Position numbers and translations under genes: made by a program
Assembly: GCF_003057875.1 (NCBI RefSeq)
Contig: NZ_PYXZ01000010.1
Span: 62,001 to 126,000, forward strand
Length of the DNA: 64,000 bases
Direction: 5' to 3'
Origin: Nocardioides currus
GTDB taxonomy: Bacteria; Actinomycetota; Actinomycetes; Propionibacteriales; Nocardioidaceae
The notes under the pieces: generated by a model
What the model was told of the DNA's origin: nothing
The model's database searches: none
Seen by the model: only the letters and a program-made list of their open reading frames with translations
Shown: piece after piece, positions 1-7,904 of the stretch
How positions within the stretch are numbered: the stretch's first letter is position 1
Layout: every line of letters starts with the position of its first letter

Positions 1-2
1 TG

Positions 3-83
3 GCGCACCGCGCCCCGACCGAGGGCCGCGAGCGCTACGCCGGCCCCGCGCTCGCCGCCGACCCGCAGGGACAGCTCTCGTGA
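3..83 (+). CDS. C-terminal end of a probable SigE-type ECF sigma factor (partial)
   Basis: The reading frame is open from the left edge and stops at a TGA that overlaps the next gene's ATG as TGATG. Only 26 residues remain, ending ADPQGQLS. The gene sits directly before a zinc-binding anti-sigma factor and an HtrA protease, and the order sigE-rseA-htrA is known from Mycobacterium and relatives. This makes the tail of an ECF sigma factor the best guess. The fragment carries no sigma motif of its own, so the call rests on context alone. Confidence 0.45.
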   Translation, partial: AHRAPTEGRERYAGPALAADPQGQLS

Positions 84-634
84 TGCACCTGGGCTCCCGC
101 GTCAGCGCCCTCCTCGACGGCCGGCTGCCGGCCGCGGAGGAGGAGCGCGCGTGGGCGCACGTCCACGAGTGCCACCCGTGCCGCGACCTGGTCGAGCGGG
201 AGGGCTGGGTCAAGACTCGTCTCGCCGGCCTCTCGCTGGCCGACCGGTCGGCCTGCGAGGCGCCCGACCGCCTCAAGGACTCGCTGCTGGCCGCCGGCTG
301 CGGCTCGGCGCTGACCCCGCCCGCGTTCCCCACCGCCACCACGAACCGACCGCGGCACCGCTCGCTGGTCGCCATCGGCGGCGGCGCGGCCGGCGCCGCG
401 GTGGTCGGTGTGCTCGCGCTCGGCGCCACCGGCACCCCGCAGCTCGAGCGCCGCGCCCCGGTCGGCGACCTGAGCCGGCCGACGCAGAGCGCCACCCCGA
501 CCATCGCCGATCGCACCCCCACCAAGCGCACGCCGAAGCGCCTGCGCCAGGGACGCTCGACCACCCCGCAGGGTGAGGGCGGGTCCCACGTCGTGGTGGT
601 CAGCGACCTGCGTCGGGTCACAATGGGCCAGTGA
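83..634 (+). CDS. rseA: Zinc-binding anti-sigma factor (RseA-like)
   Basis: This protein probably binds and holds the upstream ECF sigma factor at the membrane until envelope stress releases it. An N-terminal ZAS motif of the H-x3-C-x2-C type is visible (H26, C30, C33). An Ala/Gly-rich hydrophobic stretch at about 93-115 could be a membrane segment, followed by a short Thr/Arg-rich tail. ATG at 83 overlaps the upstream stop as TGATG; GTG at 80 is in frame and also possible. The stop overlaps the HtrA start as GTGA, so the three genes look translationally coupled. The family assignment is good; the partner is inferred from position. Confidence 0.8.
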   Translation: MHLGSRVSALLDGRLPAAEEERAWAHVHECHPCRDLVEREGWVKTRLAGLSLADRSACEAPDRLKDSLLAAGCGSALTPPAFPTATTNRPRHRSLVAIGGGAAGAAVVGVLALGATGTPQLERRAPVGDLSRPTQSATPTIADRTPTKRTPKRLRQGRSTTPQGEGGSHVVVVSDLRRVTMGQ

Positions 635-2226
635 GCGACGAAACTCCCGGCCCCATCCCGTCCGACCGCGGCGACCGGTACGACGAGCGCGAGCCCGGCC
701 AGCACGACGGCCAGCAGCCCGAGATGCAGGACGCGGAGCGCGACACGCCGCACGACGCGGTGCACGACACCGGGCACGAGACCGGGCACGAGACCGGGCA
801 CGAGACCGGGCACGAAACGCCGTACGGCACCGGGCACGACACGGAGCCGACGCAGCCGATCGCCGGCACGGGCTGGACCTCGCCCTCCCAGCCGCACGAG
901 CGGCCGTACGCCGCACCGGCGCCCCCGCAGCAGGAGCTCCAGCAGCCGCAGCCCGTCCAGCAGCAGCCCGTGCAGGGACCGCCCCAGCAGTCGGGTCCGT
1001 CGCCGATCGCGGCCCAGCCGTCGCCATGGGGCCCGCCGCCCGACGTCGTGTCGGTGGGTGGGGGCTACGGCCCGCCCGCACCCACCACACCGATGCCGCT
1101 GCGCCAGGACGACGAGCCCCGTCGCCGGATGTCCGGGTGGGTGTGGCCCGTCGTGGCGGTCGTCTCGCTGCTGGTCGGGCTGCTCGGCGGGTTCCTCGGA
1201 GCCCTCGGCTACGACCGGTGGGACGACGACTCGTCGACGTACCGCGGGGGACTCAGCTCCGTGCAGACCAAGGGCGCCGCGCCGCTGGACGCCGACAACG
1301 GCTCGATCCCGGCGGTCGCGCAGGCGCTGCTGCCGAGCACGGTGCAGATCATCGCGGAGTTCGAGGGCGAGGACGAGGGTGCGACCGGCTCCGGGTTCGT
1401 GCTCGACCGCGACGGCCACGTCGTCACCAACAACCACGTCGTGCAGTCGGCGGCACAGGACAACGGTCCGATCCAGGTCGTCGACTTCGAGGGCGTGCGC
1501 CACAAGGCGACCGTGGTGGGCCGCAGCCCGGTCTACGACATCGCGGTCCTCAAGATCGACGAGGCCCAGGACCTCGAGCCCGCCGCCCTCGGCGCCTCGG
1601 TCGTCCTCCACGTCGGTGACCCGGTCATCGCGTTCGGCTCTCCGCTCGGGCTGAGCCAGACCGTGACCTCGGGCATCGTCAGTGCCCTCAACCGGCCGGT
1701 CACCACGGGCGACGAGGACAACGTCTCGTCCTACATCAACGCCGTCCAGACCGACGCCGCGATCAACCCGGGCAACTCCGGCGGACCGCTGGTCAACCTC
1801 GAGGGAGCGGTCGTCGGGGTCAACTCCGCCATCGCCACCACCGGCGGCGGCAGCATCGGCGGCAGCAGCTCGGGCAACATCGGCGTCGGCTTCGCGATCC
1901 CGATCGAGCAGGTCGTCACCACCGCCGACCAGATCCTCAAGAGCGGCGAGGCGCGCTACCCCGTCATCGGTGCCCAGGTGCAGACGGGTCGCGGCGACTC
2001 GGTCGGCGCGCTGATCACCGAGGTCAACGACGGCACCCCCGCCCAGGACGCCGGCCTCCGCAAGGACGACGTGGTCACCGAGGTGGACGGTCTGCCGGTG
2101 AGCGACGGGATCGCGCTGATCGTGGCGATCCGCACGCACCAGCCCGGGGAGACCATCGAGTTCACCGTGGTGCGCGACGGCGCGGAGCAGGGCGTGAAGG
2201 TCACCCTCGACGGCGAGGTCGGCTGA
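631..2226 (+). CDS. htrA: HtrA/DegP-like membrane-anchored serine protease with PDZ domain
   Basis: This is a quality-control protease of the cell envelope, 531 residues. Residues 1-165 are a polar Gln/Pro-rich cytoplasmic region with a short HETG tandem repeat near 45-65. One membrane segment follows at about 169-194, then a trypsin-like domain. The triad is visible: His269 in TNNHV, Asp303 in YDIAV and Ser383 in GNSGGP. A C-terminal PDZ domain covers about 430-531. The GTG start overlaps the anti-sigma stop. Position in a sigma/anti-sigma/protease unit suggests stress-induced expression. The order resembles mycobacterial sigE-rseA-htrA, but no tatB follows here. Confidence 0.92.
   Translation: MSDETPGPIPSDRGDRYDEREPGQHDGQQPEMQDAERDTPHDAVHDTGHETGHETGHETGHETPYGTGHDTEPTQPIAGTGWTSPSQPHERPYAAPAPPQQELQQPQPVQQQPVQGPPQQSGPSPIAAQPSPWGPPPDVVSVGGGYGPPAPTTPMPLRQDDEPRRRMSGWVWPVVAVVSLLVGLLGGFLGALGYDRWDDDSSTYRGGLSSVQTKGAAPLDADNGSIPAVAQALLPSTVQIIAEFEGEDEGATGSGFVLDRDGHVVTNNHVVQSAAQDNGPIQVVDFEGVRHKATVVGRSPVYDIAVLKIDEAQDLEPAALGASVVLHVGDPVIAFGSPLGLSQTVTSGIVSALNRPVTTGDEDNVSSYINAVQTDAAINPGNSGGPLVNLEGAVVGVNSAIATTGGGSIGGSSSGNIGVGFAIPIEQVVTTADQILKSGEARYPVIGAQVQTGRGDSVGALITEVNDGTPAQDAGLRKDDVVTEVDGLPVSDGIALIVAIRTHQPGETIEFTVVRDGAEQGVKVTLDGEVG
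763..840 (+). repeat. 12-bp tandem repeat inside the htrA N-terminal region
   Basis: The unit GGGCACGAGACC is repeated about four times in tandem with flanking variants, and encodes consecutive His-Glu-Thr-Gly units. The period is a multiple of three, so copy number can change without shifting frame. It lies in the disordered cytoplasmic part before the membrane segment. Confidence 0.8.
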
Positions 2227-2232
2227 CGGGGA

Positions 2233-2478
2233 TCAGCCCTCGTCGCCCCGGCCGGTCTCACTCTCGACGAACGGGTGGTCGGAGACGAAGGTCTTGGTCT
2301 CGGAGTACATCCGCTCGATGAACTTCTCCAGCTCCGAGCCCTCCACGCGCCACTGGCCGCGCCCCCCGATCTTGATCGCCGGGAGGTCGCCGCGGCGCAC
2401 CAGCGCGTAGACCTGGGCGCTGGAGGTGTTGAGCACCTCGGCGACGTCGGCCAGCGTGAGGAAGCGGGGTGAGGCCAT
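2233..2478 (-). CDS. Small helix-turn-helix protein, excisionase/MerR-type HTH_17
   Basis: An 81-residue DNA-binding protein made almost wholly of one winged HTH of the AlpA/excisionase-like class. The motif LTLADVAEVLNTS is followed by VYALVRRGDLPAIKIGG and RGQWRV. This compact class is common in actinobacterial chromosomes and does not by itself indicate a phage. The ATG at 2478 was chosen because the N-terminus then begins just before the HTH. The gene is divergent from the SAF/CpaE-like pilus genes, with a 129-base shared upstream region that contains a TGTGGACAA motif. It could regulate that pair, but this is inference from layout only. Confidence 0.75.
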   Translation of the reverse strand: MASPRFLTLADVAEVLNTSSAQVYALVRRGDLPAIKIGGRGQWRVEGSELEKFIERMYSETKTFVSDHPFVESETGRGDEG

Positions 2479-2558
2479 GGCGACATGGTGCCACTGGGCG
2501 CGCCCGTCGCCGTACAACCCCCGCGCGGTTGTGGACGAGCGCGTGTCGCGACCGGGCC

Positions 2559-2567
2559 TGTGGACAA
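2559..2567 (-). promoter_or_regulatory. DnaA-box-like nonamer TTGTCCACA upstream of SAF gene
   Basis: TGTGGACAA on the plus strand (TTGTCCACA on minus), in the divergent region, 41 bases before the SAF gene start. A related half-site GGTTGTGGAC lies at 2528-2537. The nonamer fits the actinobacterial DnaA-box consensus. The same nonamer precedes the interrupted tadA and the element's own Tad operon, so it may instead be an operator for pilus genes. Confidence 0.45.
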
Positions 2568-2607
2568 CCGGTCGTTTCGAATCGCGGTGTGAGGCCATGA
2601 TGGGCCC

Positions 2608-3291
2608 GTGTCTCGGACCCACGCCGCCACCGACGTCCCCTCCACCGCCCCCAGGGCAACCCGCGCGCAGCCGCCCGGCTGGAAGGACCCGCGGGCCTGG
2701 GTCGGGGTCGCGATCGTCGCGGTCTCCGTCGTCGCCGGGGCCCGGATCCTCGGGGCGGCCGACGACTCGGTGACCGTGTGGGCCGCGGCTCGGGACGTCG
2801 CGCCGGGCGACACCGTGCGCGCCGACGACCTGGTCTCGACATCGGTCCGGTTCGGCGACGGCACCGACCTCGACCGCTACCTGCTGACCTCGGACGCGCT
2901 TCCCGACGACCTGCGCCTCACGCGCGGCGTCGGCGCCGGTGAGCTGGTCCCGGCGGCGGCCCTGGGCAGCGGCGAGGAGGCCGACACCGTGATCGTGTCG
3001 CTGTCGTTCGCCCGCGAGCTGATCCCCACCAACATCGGGGCCGGGTCGGTGATCGAGCTCCTCGTGGTCCCCGAGGACGACGCGGGCGAGCGGGCCTCGG
3101 CGCCCGCCGAGCCCGTGACGGTGGTCCCGGACGTCGTCGTGATCGACGCGCCCTCGGTCAGCGACTCGCTGGGCGGGGTCGGTCGCGGCCGCCAGCTCGT
3201 CCTCGGGATCCCCGAGTCCGACGACGGCGTGCTGACCGAGCTCCTGGCGGCCAGCGAGGACGAGCGCGTGCGCGTGCTCGTCCGCGGCTGA
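2608..3291 (+). CDS. cpaB: SAF-domain protein, CpaB/RcpC-like pilus assembly factor
   Basis: A 227-residue protein with one N-terminal membrane segment at about 28-50 (WVGVAIVAVSVVAGARIL), then a SAF domain. The domain shows the usual pattern: AARDVAPGDTVRADDL, followed by GVGAGELVPAAAL. In Tad/Flp pilus loci such proteins are envelope-associated assembly factors. The GTG start at 2608 lies just before the hydrophilic N-terminus. A CpaE-like gene follows 13 bases downstream. The rest of the chromosomal Tad set, beginning with tadA at 25362, lies about 20 kb away. A second, independent SAF gene is in the integrated element. Confidence 0.75.
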   Translation: MSRTHAATDVPSTAPRATRAQPPGWKDPRAWVGVAIVAVSVVAGARILGAADDSVTVWAAARDVAPGDTVRADDLVSTSVRFGDGTDLDRYLLTSDALPDDLRLTRGVGAGELVPAAALGSGEEADTVIVSLSFARELIPTNIGAGSVIELLVVPEDDAGERASAPAEPVTVVPDVVVIDAPSVSDSLGGVGRGRQLVLGIPESDDGVLTELLAASEDERVRVLVRG

Positions 3292-3304
3292 ACGGGGCCG
3301 GTCC

Positions 3305-4561
3305 GTGATCGTCGTCCTGATGATGGCCTCGGGCGCAGCCTGGGAGTCCGACGCCTTCGCCCGCCTCGACGGGGCCGGCGGCATCGTCGTCCTCAAGCGG
3401 TGCGTCGACGTCGACGACCTGCTCGCCACCGCCACCAGCGGCCAGGCCGACGTGGCGCTCGTCGGGCTGGAGGCTCCGGGCCTCGATCCCTCGGCGATGG
3501 CCCACCTGCGGAGGTACGCCGTCCGGCCGGTCGCCGTCACCACGTCGGCCGTCGACGACCTCGACGTCCGGGAGCTGGCCGAGCGCCTCGGCGTCACCGC
3601 GCTCGTGGCCGCCGACGACCTCGAAGGGCTCGCCGAGGTCGTCTCCACGGTCGAGGACGTCGGGGACACCCGGGTCCGGGGCGGGGACGACGAGGCGGCC
3701 GCGCCTCGTGACGAGGCCGCCGACCCCCACCGCGTGGTCGCCGTGTGGGGCCCCAGCGGCGCTCCGGGCCGCACCACCGCCGCCGTGACCATCGCCGCCG
3801 AGCTCGCGCGACGCGGGTCGCCGGCCGTGCTCGTCGACGCCGATCCGTACGGCGGGGGCGTGGCGCAGCAGCTCGGCATCCTCGACGAGGTGTCCGGCCT
3901 GCTCTCCGCAGCCCGCCTCGCCGGCGCCGGTCAGCTCGGTGAGCGGTTCGTCTCCACCACCCGCGCCGTGGGGGAGCGCCTCACGGTGGTCACGGGCCTC
4001 CCGCGGGCCGACCGGTGGATCGAGGTGCGCGCCACCCACGTGGAGTCGATCCTCGACCGTGGCCGCGAGCTCGGCGACGTGGTCGTCGACACGGGCTTCT
4101 CCCTCGAGGACGACCCCGGCGCCGACTTCGGGGCTCGACCGACCCGCAACGCGATGACCCTCTCGGTGCTGGCCGCAGCCGACGAGATCGTCGTCGTGGG
4201 TGCCGCCGACCCGGTGGGACTCTCCCGGCTGGCGCGCGGGCTCGTCGACCTGCGGGACGTGACCGGCGGCGCCCCGGTGCGGGTGCTGGTCAACCGCATG
4301 CGTCCCAGCCTGGGCTGGTCGGAGCGCGAGATCGCCGGCATGGTCGAGGGCTTCTCGCGGGTCTCGGGCCTGCACTTCCTGCCCGAGGACCGGGCGGCCA
4401 CCGACCGCGCCCTGGTGGCCGGGACGTCGCTGCCCGAGGGCGGCGACGGCCCGCTCCTGCGGGCGCTGGCGGGCGTCGTCGACGCCGTCTTCCCGGCGTC
4501 GGTGGCCCCCGGTCCGGCGTCCCGGAGGCGCATCCCCCGATCAGTCAGACTTCGGCGGTAA
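3305..4561 (+). CDS. cpaE: CpaE-like MinD/ParA-family pilus localisation ATPase
   Basis: A 418-residue protein. The first ~125 residues look like a receiver-like or flavodoxin-like region lacking clear phosphorylation residues. A MinD/ParA-like domain follows, with a P-loop at about 149-158 (GPSGAPGRTT). In this loop Arg takes the place of the usual Walker A Lys, a deviation seen here and worth noting. In known Tad systems CpaE places the secretion machine. The gene starts with GTG 13 bases after the SAF gene, so the two are probably co-transcribed. Family assignment is firm; ATPase activity is uncertain because of the altered loop. Confidence 0.75.
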   Translation: MIVVLMMASGAAWESDAFARLDGAGGIVVLKRCVDVDDLLATATSGQADVALVGLEAPGLDPSAMAHLRRYAVRPVAVTTSAVDDLDVRELAERLGVTALVAADDLEGLAEVVSTVEDVGDTRVRGGDDEAAAPRDEAADPHRVVAVWGPSGAPGRTTAAVTIAAELARRGSPAVLVDADPYGGGVAQQLGILDEVSGLLSAARLAGAGQLGERFVSTTRAVGERLTVVTGLPRADRWIEVRATHVESILDRGRELGDVVVDTGFSLEDDPGADFGARPTRNAMTLSVLAAADEIVVVGAADPVGLSRLARGLVDLRDVTGGAPVRVLVNRMRPSLGWSEREIAGMVEGFSRVSGLHFLPEDRAATDRALVAGTSLPEGGDGPLLRALAGVVDAVFPASVAPGPASRRRIPRSVRLRR

Positions 4562-4634
4562 TGCAGAAAATCGGCGACATACCTGTTATCAAGGAGGTCC
4601 CCCTCGGAACCATCTGATATAGGACACCCATCAA
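4562..4634 (+). promoter_or_regulatory. Leader with strong Shine-Dalgarno and no start codon at the right distance
   Basis: AAGGAGGT at 4590-4597 is a near-perfect anti-16S match, but no ATG, GTG or TTG follows within about 15 bases. The RTX gene starts about 38 bases downstream with GTG. An imperfect dyad flanks it (CCTGTTATCA against TGATATAGG), plus a small GAGG/CCTC hairpin. The layout could be a leader whose folding brings the site near the GTG, or a relic. Confidence 0.3.
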
Positions 4635-5936
4635 GTGACCCGTATTGTCGCGCGCTTCGTCGCGCCCTCGGCCCTCGCCGTCTGCCTGTGCGTCCCTGCC
4701 ATGGCCCCCACCCTCGCGGCCATGGCCGGCGCCACGCAGCGTGACGACAAGATCAACGGCACCGGTCGTGCCGACCGGATCGTGTCCCTCGGCGGCAACG
4801 ACAAGATCAAGAGCAAGGGCGGCAAGGACACCGTCATCTCCGGCCCCGGCCACGACGTCGTGGACGGTGGCTCGGGCCGCGACAAGGTGCAGTCCGGCAC
4901 CGGCAACGACGCGCTCGACGGCGGCACGGGCAACGACCTGCTCGCCGGTGGCGAGGGCGACGACACGATGCTCGGCAACGTCGGCGACGACACCCTCCTC
5001 GGCGCCGCAGGCAACGACGGCCTCGACGGTGGTGAGGGCAACGACACGCTCCAGGGCCAGGGCGGCGACGACCGACTGGTGGGCGGCACCGGCGTCGACA
5101 CCATCCTCGGCGCCGAGGGCAACGACACGATCGACGCCGGCCCCGACAACGACGTCGTCGACGGCGGCACCGGCGCCGACACGATCTACGGCGCCGACGG
5201 CAACGACGACCTCGACGGCAACGGCGACAACGACACGATCGACGGCGGGCTCGGCGACGACTACCTCGCGGGTGCCTCCGGGGACGACTCGATCGCCGGG
5301 AACGAGGGACGCGACTTCATCAACGGCGGCCCGGGCAACGACGTGCTCGACGGCGGCCTCGGCGACGACGGCGTGGCCCCCGGCAACGCCGGTCGCAACA
5401 CCCCCGAGATCAACGGCGGCCCCGGCAACGACCGCGTCACCGGTGGTGAGGGCAACGACAAGCTGCTCGGCGGCGAGAACGACGACTACGTCGACGGCGG
5501 CCCCGGCGACGACCACCTCCTCAGCGGAGGCCCCGGCAACGACGTGATCGTCGACGGTGCGGGTGACGACCTGTTCATCAAGGGCGACGAGGGCGACGAC
5601 GTCCTCTTCGTCGGGCCGGGTGCGGACAAGGCCTACACCGAGCAGGGCGACGACACGATCTACACCTACGACGACGGCGTGCGTGACGAGTTCTACTGCG
5701 ACGACTACGACGACATCGGCACCGGCAACGAGGGCACCAGGGACCGGATCGCCTACATCGGTCGGATGGACCCGCTCGACAAGGTGGTCGGCGACCGCGA
5801 CACCTGCGACATCATCGAGAACATCGGCTACCTGCCGGCCGGCTGGCCCTACGGTCCCGTCGGCGGCATCACCCAGCGCGCCCAGGCGTCGGCCGCACCG
5901 CTCGTCGGTCCGGTCGCCCCGCGCCTGCTCTCCTGA
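4635..5936 (+). CDS. Secreted RTX (haemolysin-type) calcium-binding repeat protein
   Basis: A 433-residue protein with an N-terminal signal peptide (hydrophobic core about 8-30, Ala-rich cleavage region) and then roughly 25 glycine/aspartate nonapeptides of the GGxGxDxx type from about residue 45 to 330. Such repeats fold into calcium-loaded parallel beta rolls. The C-terminal ~100 residues lack repeats and hold three cysteines. There is no catalytic domain, so it may be structural or surface-associated. Export is probably by Sec rather than type I, given the signal peptide and monoderm host. GTG start at 4635; in-frame TAG at 4620 excludes an earlier one. Confidence 0.85.
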   Translation: MTRIVARFVAPSALAVCLCVPAMAPTLAAMAGATQRDDKINGTGRADRIVSLGGNDKIKSKGGKDTVISGPGHDVVDGGSGRDKVQSGTGNDALDGGTGNDLLAGGEGDDTMLGNVGDDTLLGAAGNDGLDGGEGNDTLQGQGGDDRLVGGTGVDTILGAEGNDTIDAGPDNDVVDGGTGADTIYGADGNDDLDGNGDNDTIDGGLGDDYLAGASGDDSIAGNEGRDFINGGPGNDVLDGGLGDDGVAPGNAGRNTPEINGGPGNDRVTGGEGNDKLLGGENDDYVDGGPGDDHLLSGGPGNDVIVDGAGDDLFIKGDEGDDVLFVGPGADKAYTEQGDDTIYTYDDGVRDEFYCDDYDDIGTGNEGTRDRIAYIGRMDPLDKVVGDRDTCDIIENIGYLPAGWPYGPVGGITQRAQASAAPLVGPVAPRLLS

Positions 5937-5977
5937 CGGCTGGCTCTCGCCCCGTTACTCGCGGAAGACGGGATAGC

Positions 5978-7315
5978 TCAGGCGGCGAACAGCAGGTAGA
6001 GCCCGCCCGCGGTGAAGCCCACCATCGCGAACAGCAGGGGCAGCTGGCCGGTGAGCTGGTGCTTGGCCGGCAGCAGCCGGATCGCCCGGTCGTGGGCGGC
6101 GATCACGCCGAGCACGTGGCCCACCACCACGGCCACCACCTTGAGCCGCGCCAGGAACGTCGGGTGGTAGGACAGCCAGTAGTTCACCGTCAGGTCGGCC
6201 GTCCCGAGCAGGTTGTCGCCGCGGCTCATCGGGTCGCTGAGCTGGGTGAGGGTGGTCTGGCCGTACTCCACCAGGTAGGTCAGGTAGTGGGCCACGATGT
6301 AGCCGACGATGATCGGCACCACCGAGTGCGCGAAGACATCCGGCAGGGTACGGCGATCGACGCCCTCGCCGACGCCGGTGGCCATCGTGCCCGCGGCGAG
6401 GACCAGCCCGACGCCGACGCAGAAGCCGAGCAGCGCCAGGTTGTCGAGCAGGTCGACGCTCAGGTCGGTCGACTGGATGAACTTCACCCACGGCGTGGAG
6501 TCCTTGAAGGAGTCGAACGCGGTGCTGCCGAACAGCACGGACACGACACCCACCAGGCCCGGCGCCGCGACCAGCGAGTCGAGGTTGGCCAGCGGCGAGC
6601 GGACCAGCAGGCGCCCGTCGCGGTGGCCCCAGATCGAGAGCTTGGCGGCGAGCGAGGAGTAGACCTCGAACGGGTCGGCCCGCTCGAAGAAGCGGTCGCC
6701 GAAGAGCGCACCGCCGATCAGCATGATGCCGAGGTAGGCGGCGCACCACAGCCGGACCGGTCCGACCTGGGTGGAATAGGGGTAGACCAGCTCGAGCCAC
6801 ACGAAGGCGAACAGCCCGACCGCGGCCGGCCAGTAGCCGAGGCGCGCGGGGTAGGTGTAGAGGCCGGTGGACGGATCGCCACCCGACGCCCTGGCCAGCA
6901 GCAGGTTGATCGTGCGGCTGGGGCTGATCGCCTTCCACACCGGCCCGAAGAACACGGACAGCGGGACGATCGCGACCCAGACGTAGACGTAGAACACGCC
7001 GAGGAACGGGTTGATCAGCGAGTCCTTGCCCGCCACCGCCGCCCAGCCGACGTAGAGCAGGGCGGCCATGCCGAACACCCGCCACCAGACGCGCCACGGC
7101 GTGGAGGACGTCAGCCGGTCGAGCCACTCCGGGGCCGGCCGGCCGCTGGTCGCGGCGTCGTAGCGCGGCGTACGCCACGCGATGGCCAGCACCGTGAACG
7201 AGATGACCAGGGCGGCGACGGCGCCGGCGATCGCCAGCTCCAGCGGGATCGGGAGGTCCTTCGCGCCCCCGATCCCGTGGGCCAGGATCCGGTCACCGGT
7301 CGCGGGCGAGCCCAC
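5978..7315 (-). CDS. Polytopic membrane protein of the family often annotated fenitrothion hydrolase-like (FedB)
   Basis: A 445-residue protein with about ten predicted membrane segments. Near the N-terminus it shows AHGIGGAKDLPIP, a pattern I associate with actinobacterial proteins that carry this annotation; substrate and reaction are unknown. It starts with GTG one base after the stop of a cupredoxin-like lipoprotein gene, so the two form an operon. The partner suggests envelope redox or metal chemistry, but no haem or metal motif is obvious in the membrane part. The gene converges on the RTX gene. The family recall is from memory and the hydrolase name should not be taken as function. Confidence 0.6.
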   Translation of the reverse strand: MGSPATGDRILAHGIGGAKDLPIPLELAIAGAVAALVISFTVLAIAWRTPRYDAATSGRPAPEWLDRLTSSTPWRVWWRVFGMAALLYVGWAAVAGKDSLINPFLGVFYVYVWVAIVPLSVFFGPVWKAISPSRTINLLLARASGGDPSTGLYTYPARLGYWPAAVGLFAFVWLELVYPYSTQVGPVRLWCAAYLGIMLIGGALFGDRFFERADPFEVYSSLAAKLSIWGHRDGRLLVRSPLANLDSLVAAPGLVGVVSVLFGSTAFDSFKDSTPWVKFIQSTDLSVDLLDNLALLGFCVGVGLVLAAGTMATGVGEGVDRRTLPDVFAHSVVPIIVGYIVAHYLTYLVEYGQTTLTQLSDPMSRGDNLLGTADLTVNYWLSYHPTFLARLKVVAVVVGHVLGVIAAHDRAIRLLPAKHQLTGQLPLLFAMVGFTAGGLYLLFAA

Positions 7316-7316
7316 C

Positions 7317-7793
7317 TCAGCGGACTTCGAGCTGGACGATCACCATGTCCAGGTCGTGCGACTCCACGTCGACCAGGCCGGGCTGGTCGATCGTGAGCGA
7401 CAGCTCGGTGGTGCCGGCGTCGTAGGCCAGCTCCTGCTCGGGGGTGGAGTGGACGTGGATCTCGCCCGGTGCGTCGGCCGTGACGGCGAGCGTGATCGGC
7501 TCGCCGACCGTCGCGTCGACCCGCTCGCCGTTCGGAGTGACCGTGTCGCCGTCGAAGGTGATGTCGATGGTCTGTCCGGCCGGGGCGGCGCTCTCGCTCT
7601 CGCTCGGCGTCTCGCTGGTCGACTCCGAGGACGACTCCGAGGACGACTCCGAGGACGTGGCCGAGCTCGAGGTGGCAGGGTCCGTCGGCTCGGCGTCCTC
7701 GCCGCAGCCGGCGAGCAGCGAACCCAGGCCGATCACGAGGATCACGGCCAGGGTGGAGGTACGGCGCCGGGCGTGCGGCGTGGTGCGGGTCAT
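7317..7793 (-). CDS. Lipoprotein with cupredoxin-like domain
   Basis: A 158-residue lipoprotein. The signal peptide ends in a lipobox (LLAGC, Cys near residue 29). A low-complexity Ser/Glu/Thr linker follows, then a ~95-residue beta-rich domain with GEIHVHSTPE and a final DLDMVIVQLEVR, similar to cupredoxin-like domains such as that of EfeO. A full copper site (His-Cys-His-Met) is not complete, so metal binding is uncertain. ATG at 7793 was chosen over an upstream extension because GAGGAGC lies at the right distance. It precedes, and is probably co-expressed with, the polytopic membrane protein. Confidence 0.7.
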   Translation of the reverse strand: MTRTTPHARRRTSTLAVILVIGLGSLLAGCGEDAEPTDPATSSSATSSESSSESSSESTSETPSESESAAPAGQTIDITFDGDTVTPNGERVDATVGEPITLAVTADAPGEIHVHSTPEQELAYDAGTTELSLTIDQPGLVDVESHDLDMVIVQLEVR

Positions 7794-7904
7794 GTGGGTG
7801 CTCCTCGTACGACTGCTGTTCCTCTGCCACAATCCCACGCGGAGCAAGACGGCGGACGCCTGGGTGTGTGACCCTGTGGCGCCCGACACCTACAGAGGAC
7901 ACAC

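Noticed and set aside
4741-5640. CRISPR-like periodic repeats
   Set aside because: The periodicity is 27 bases and in frame, coding for RTX nonapeptides; there are no spacers or cas genes.
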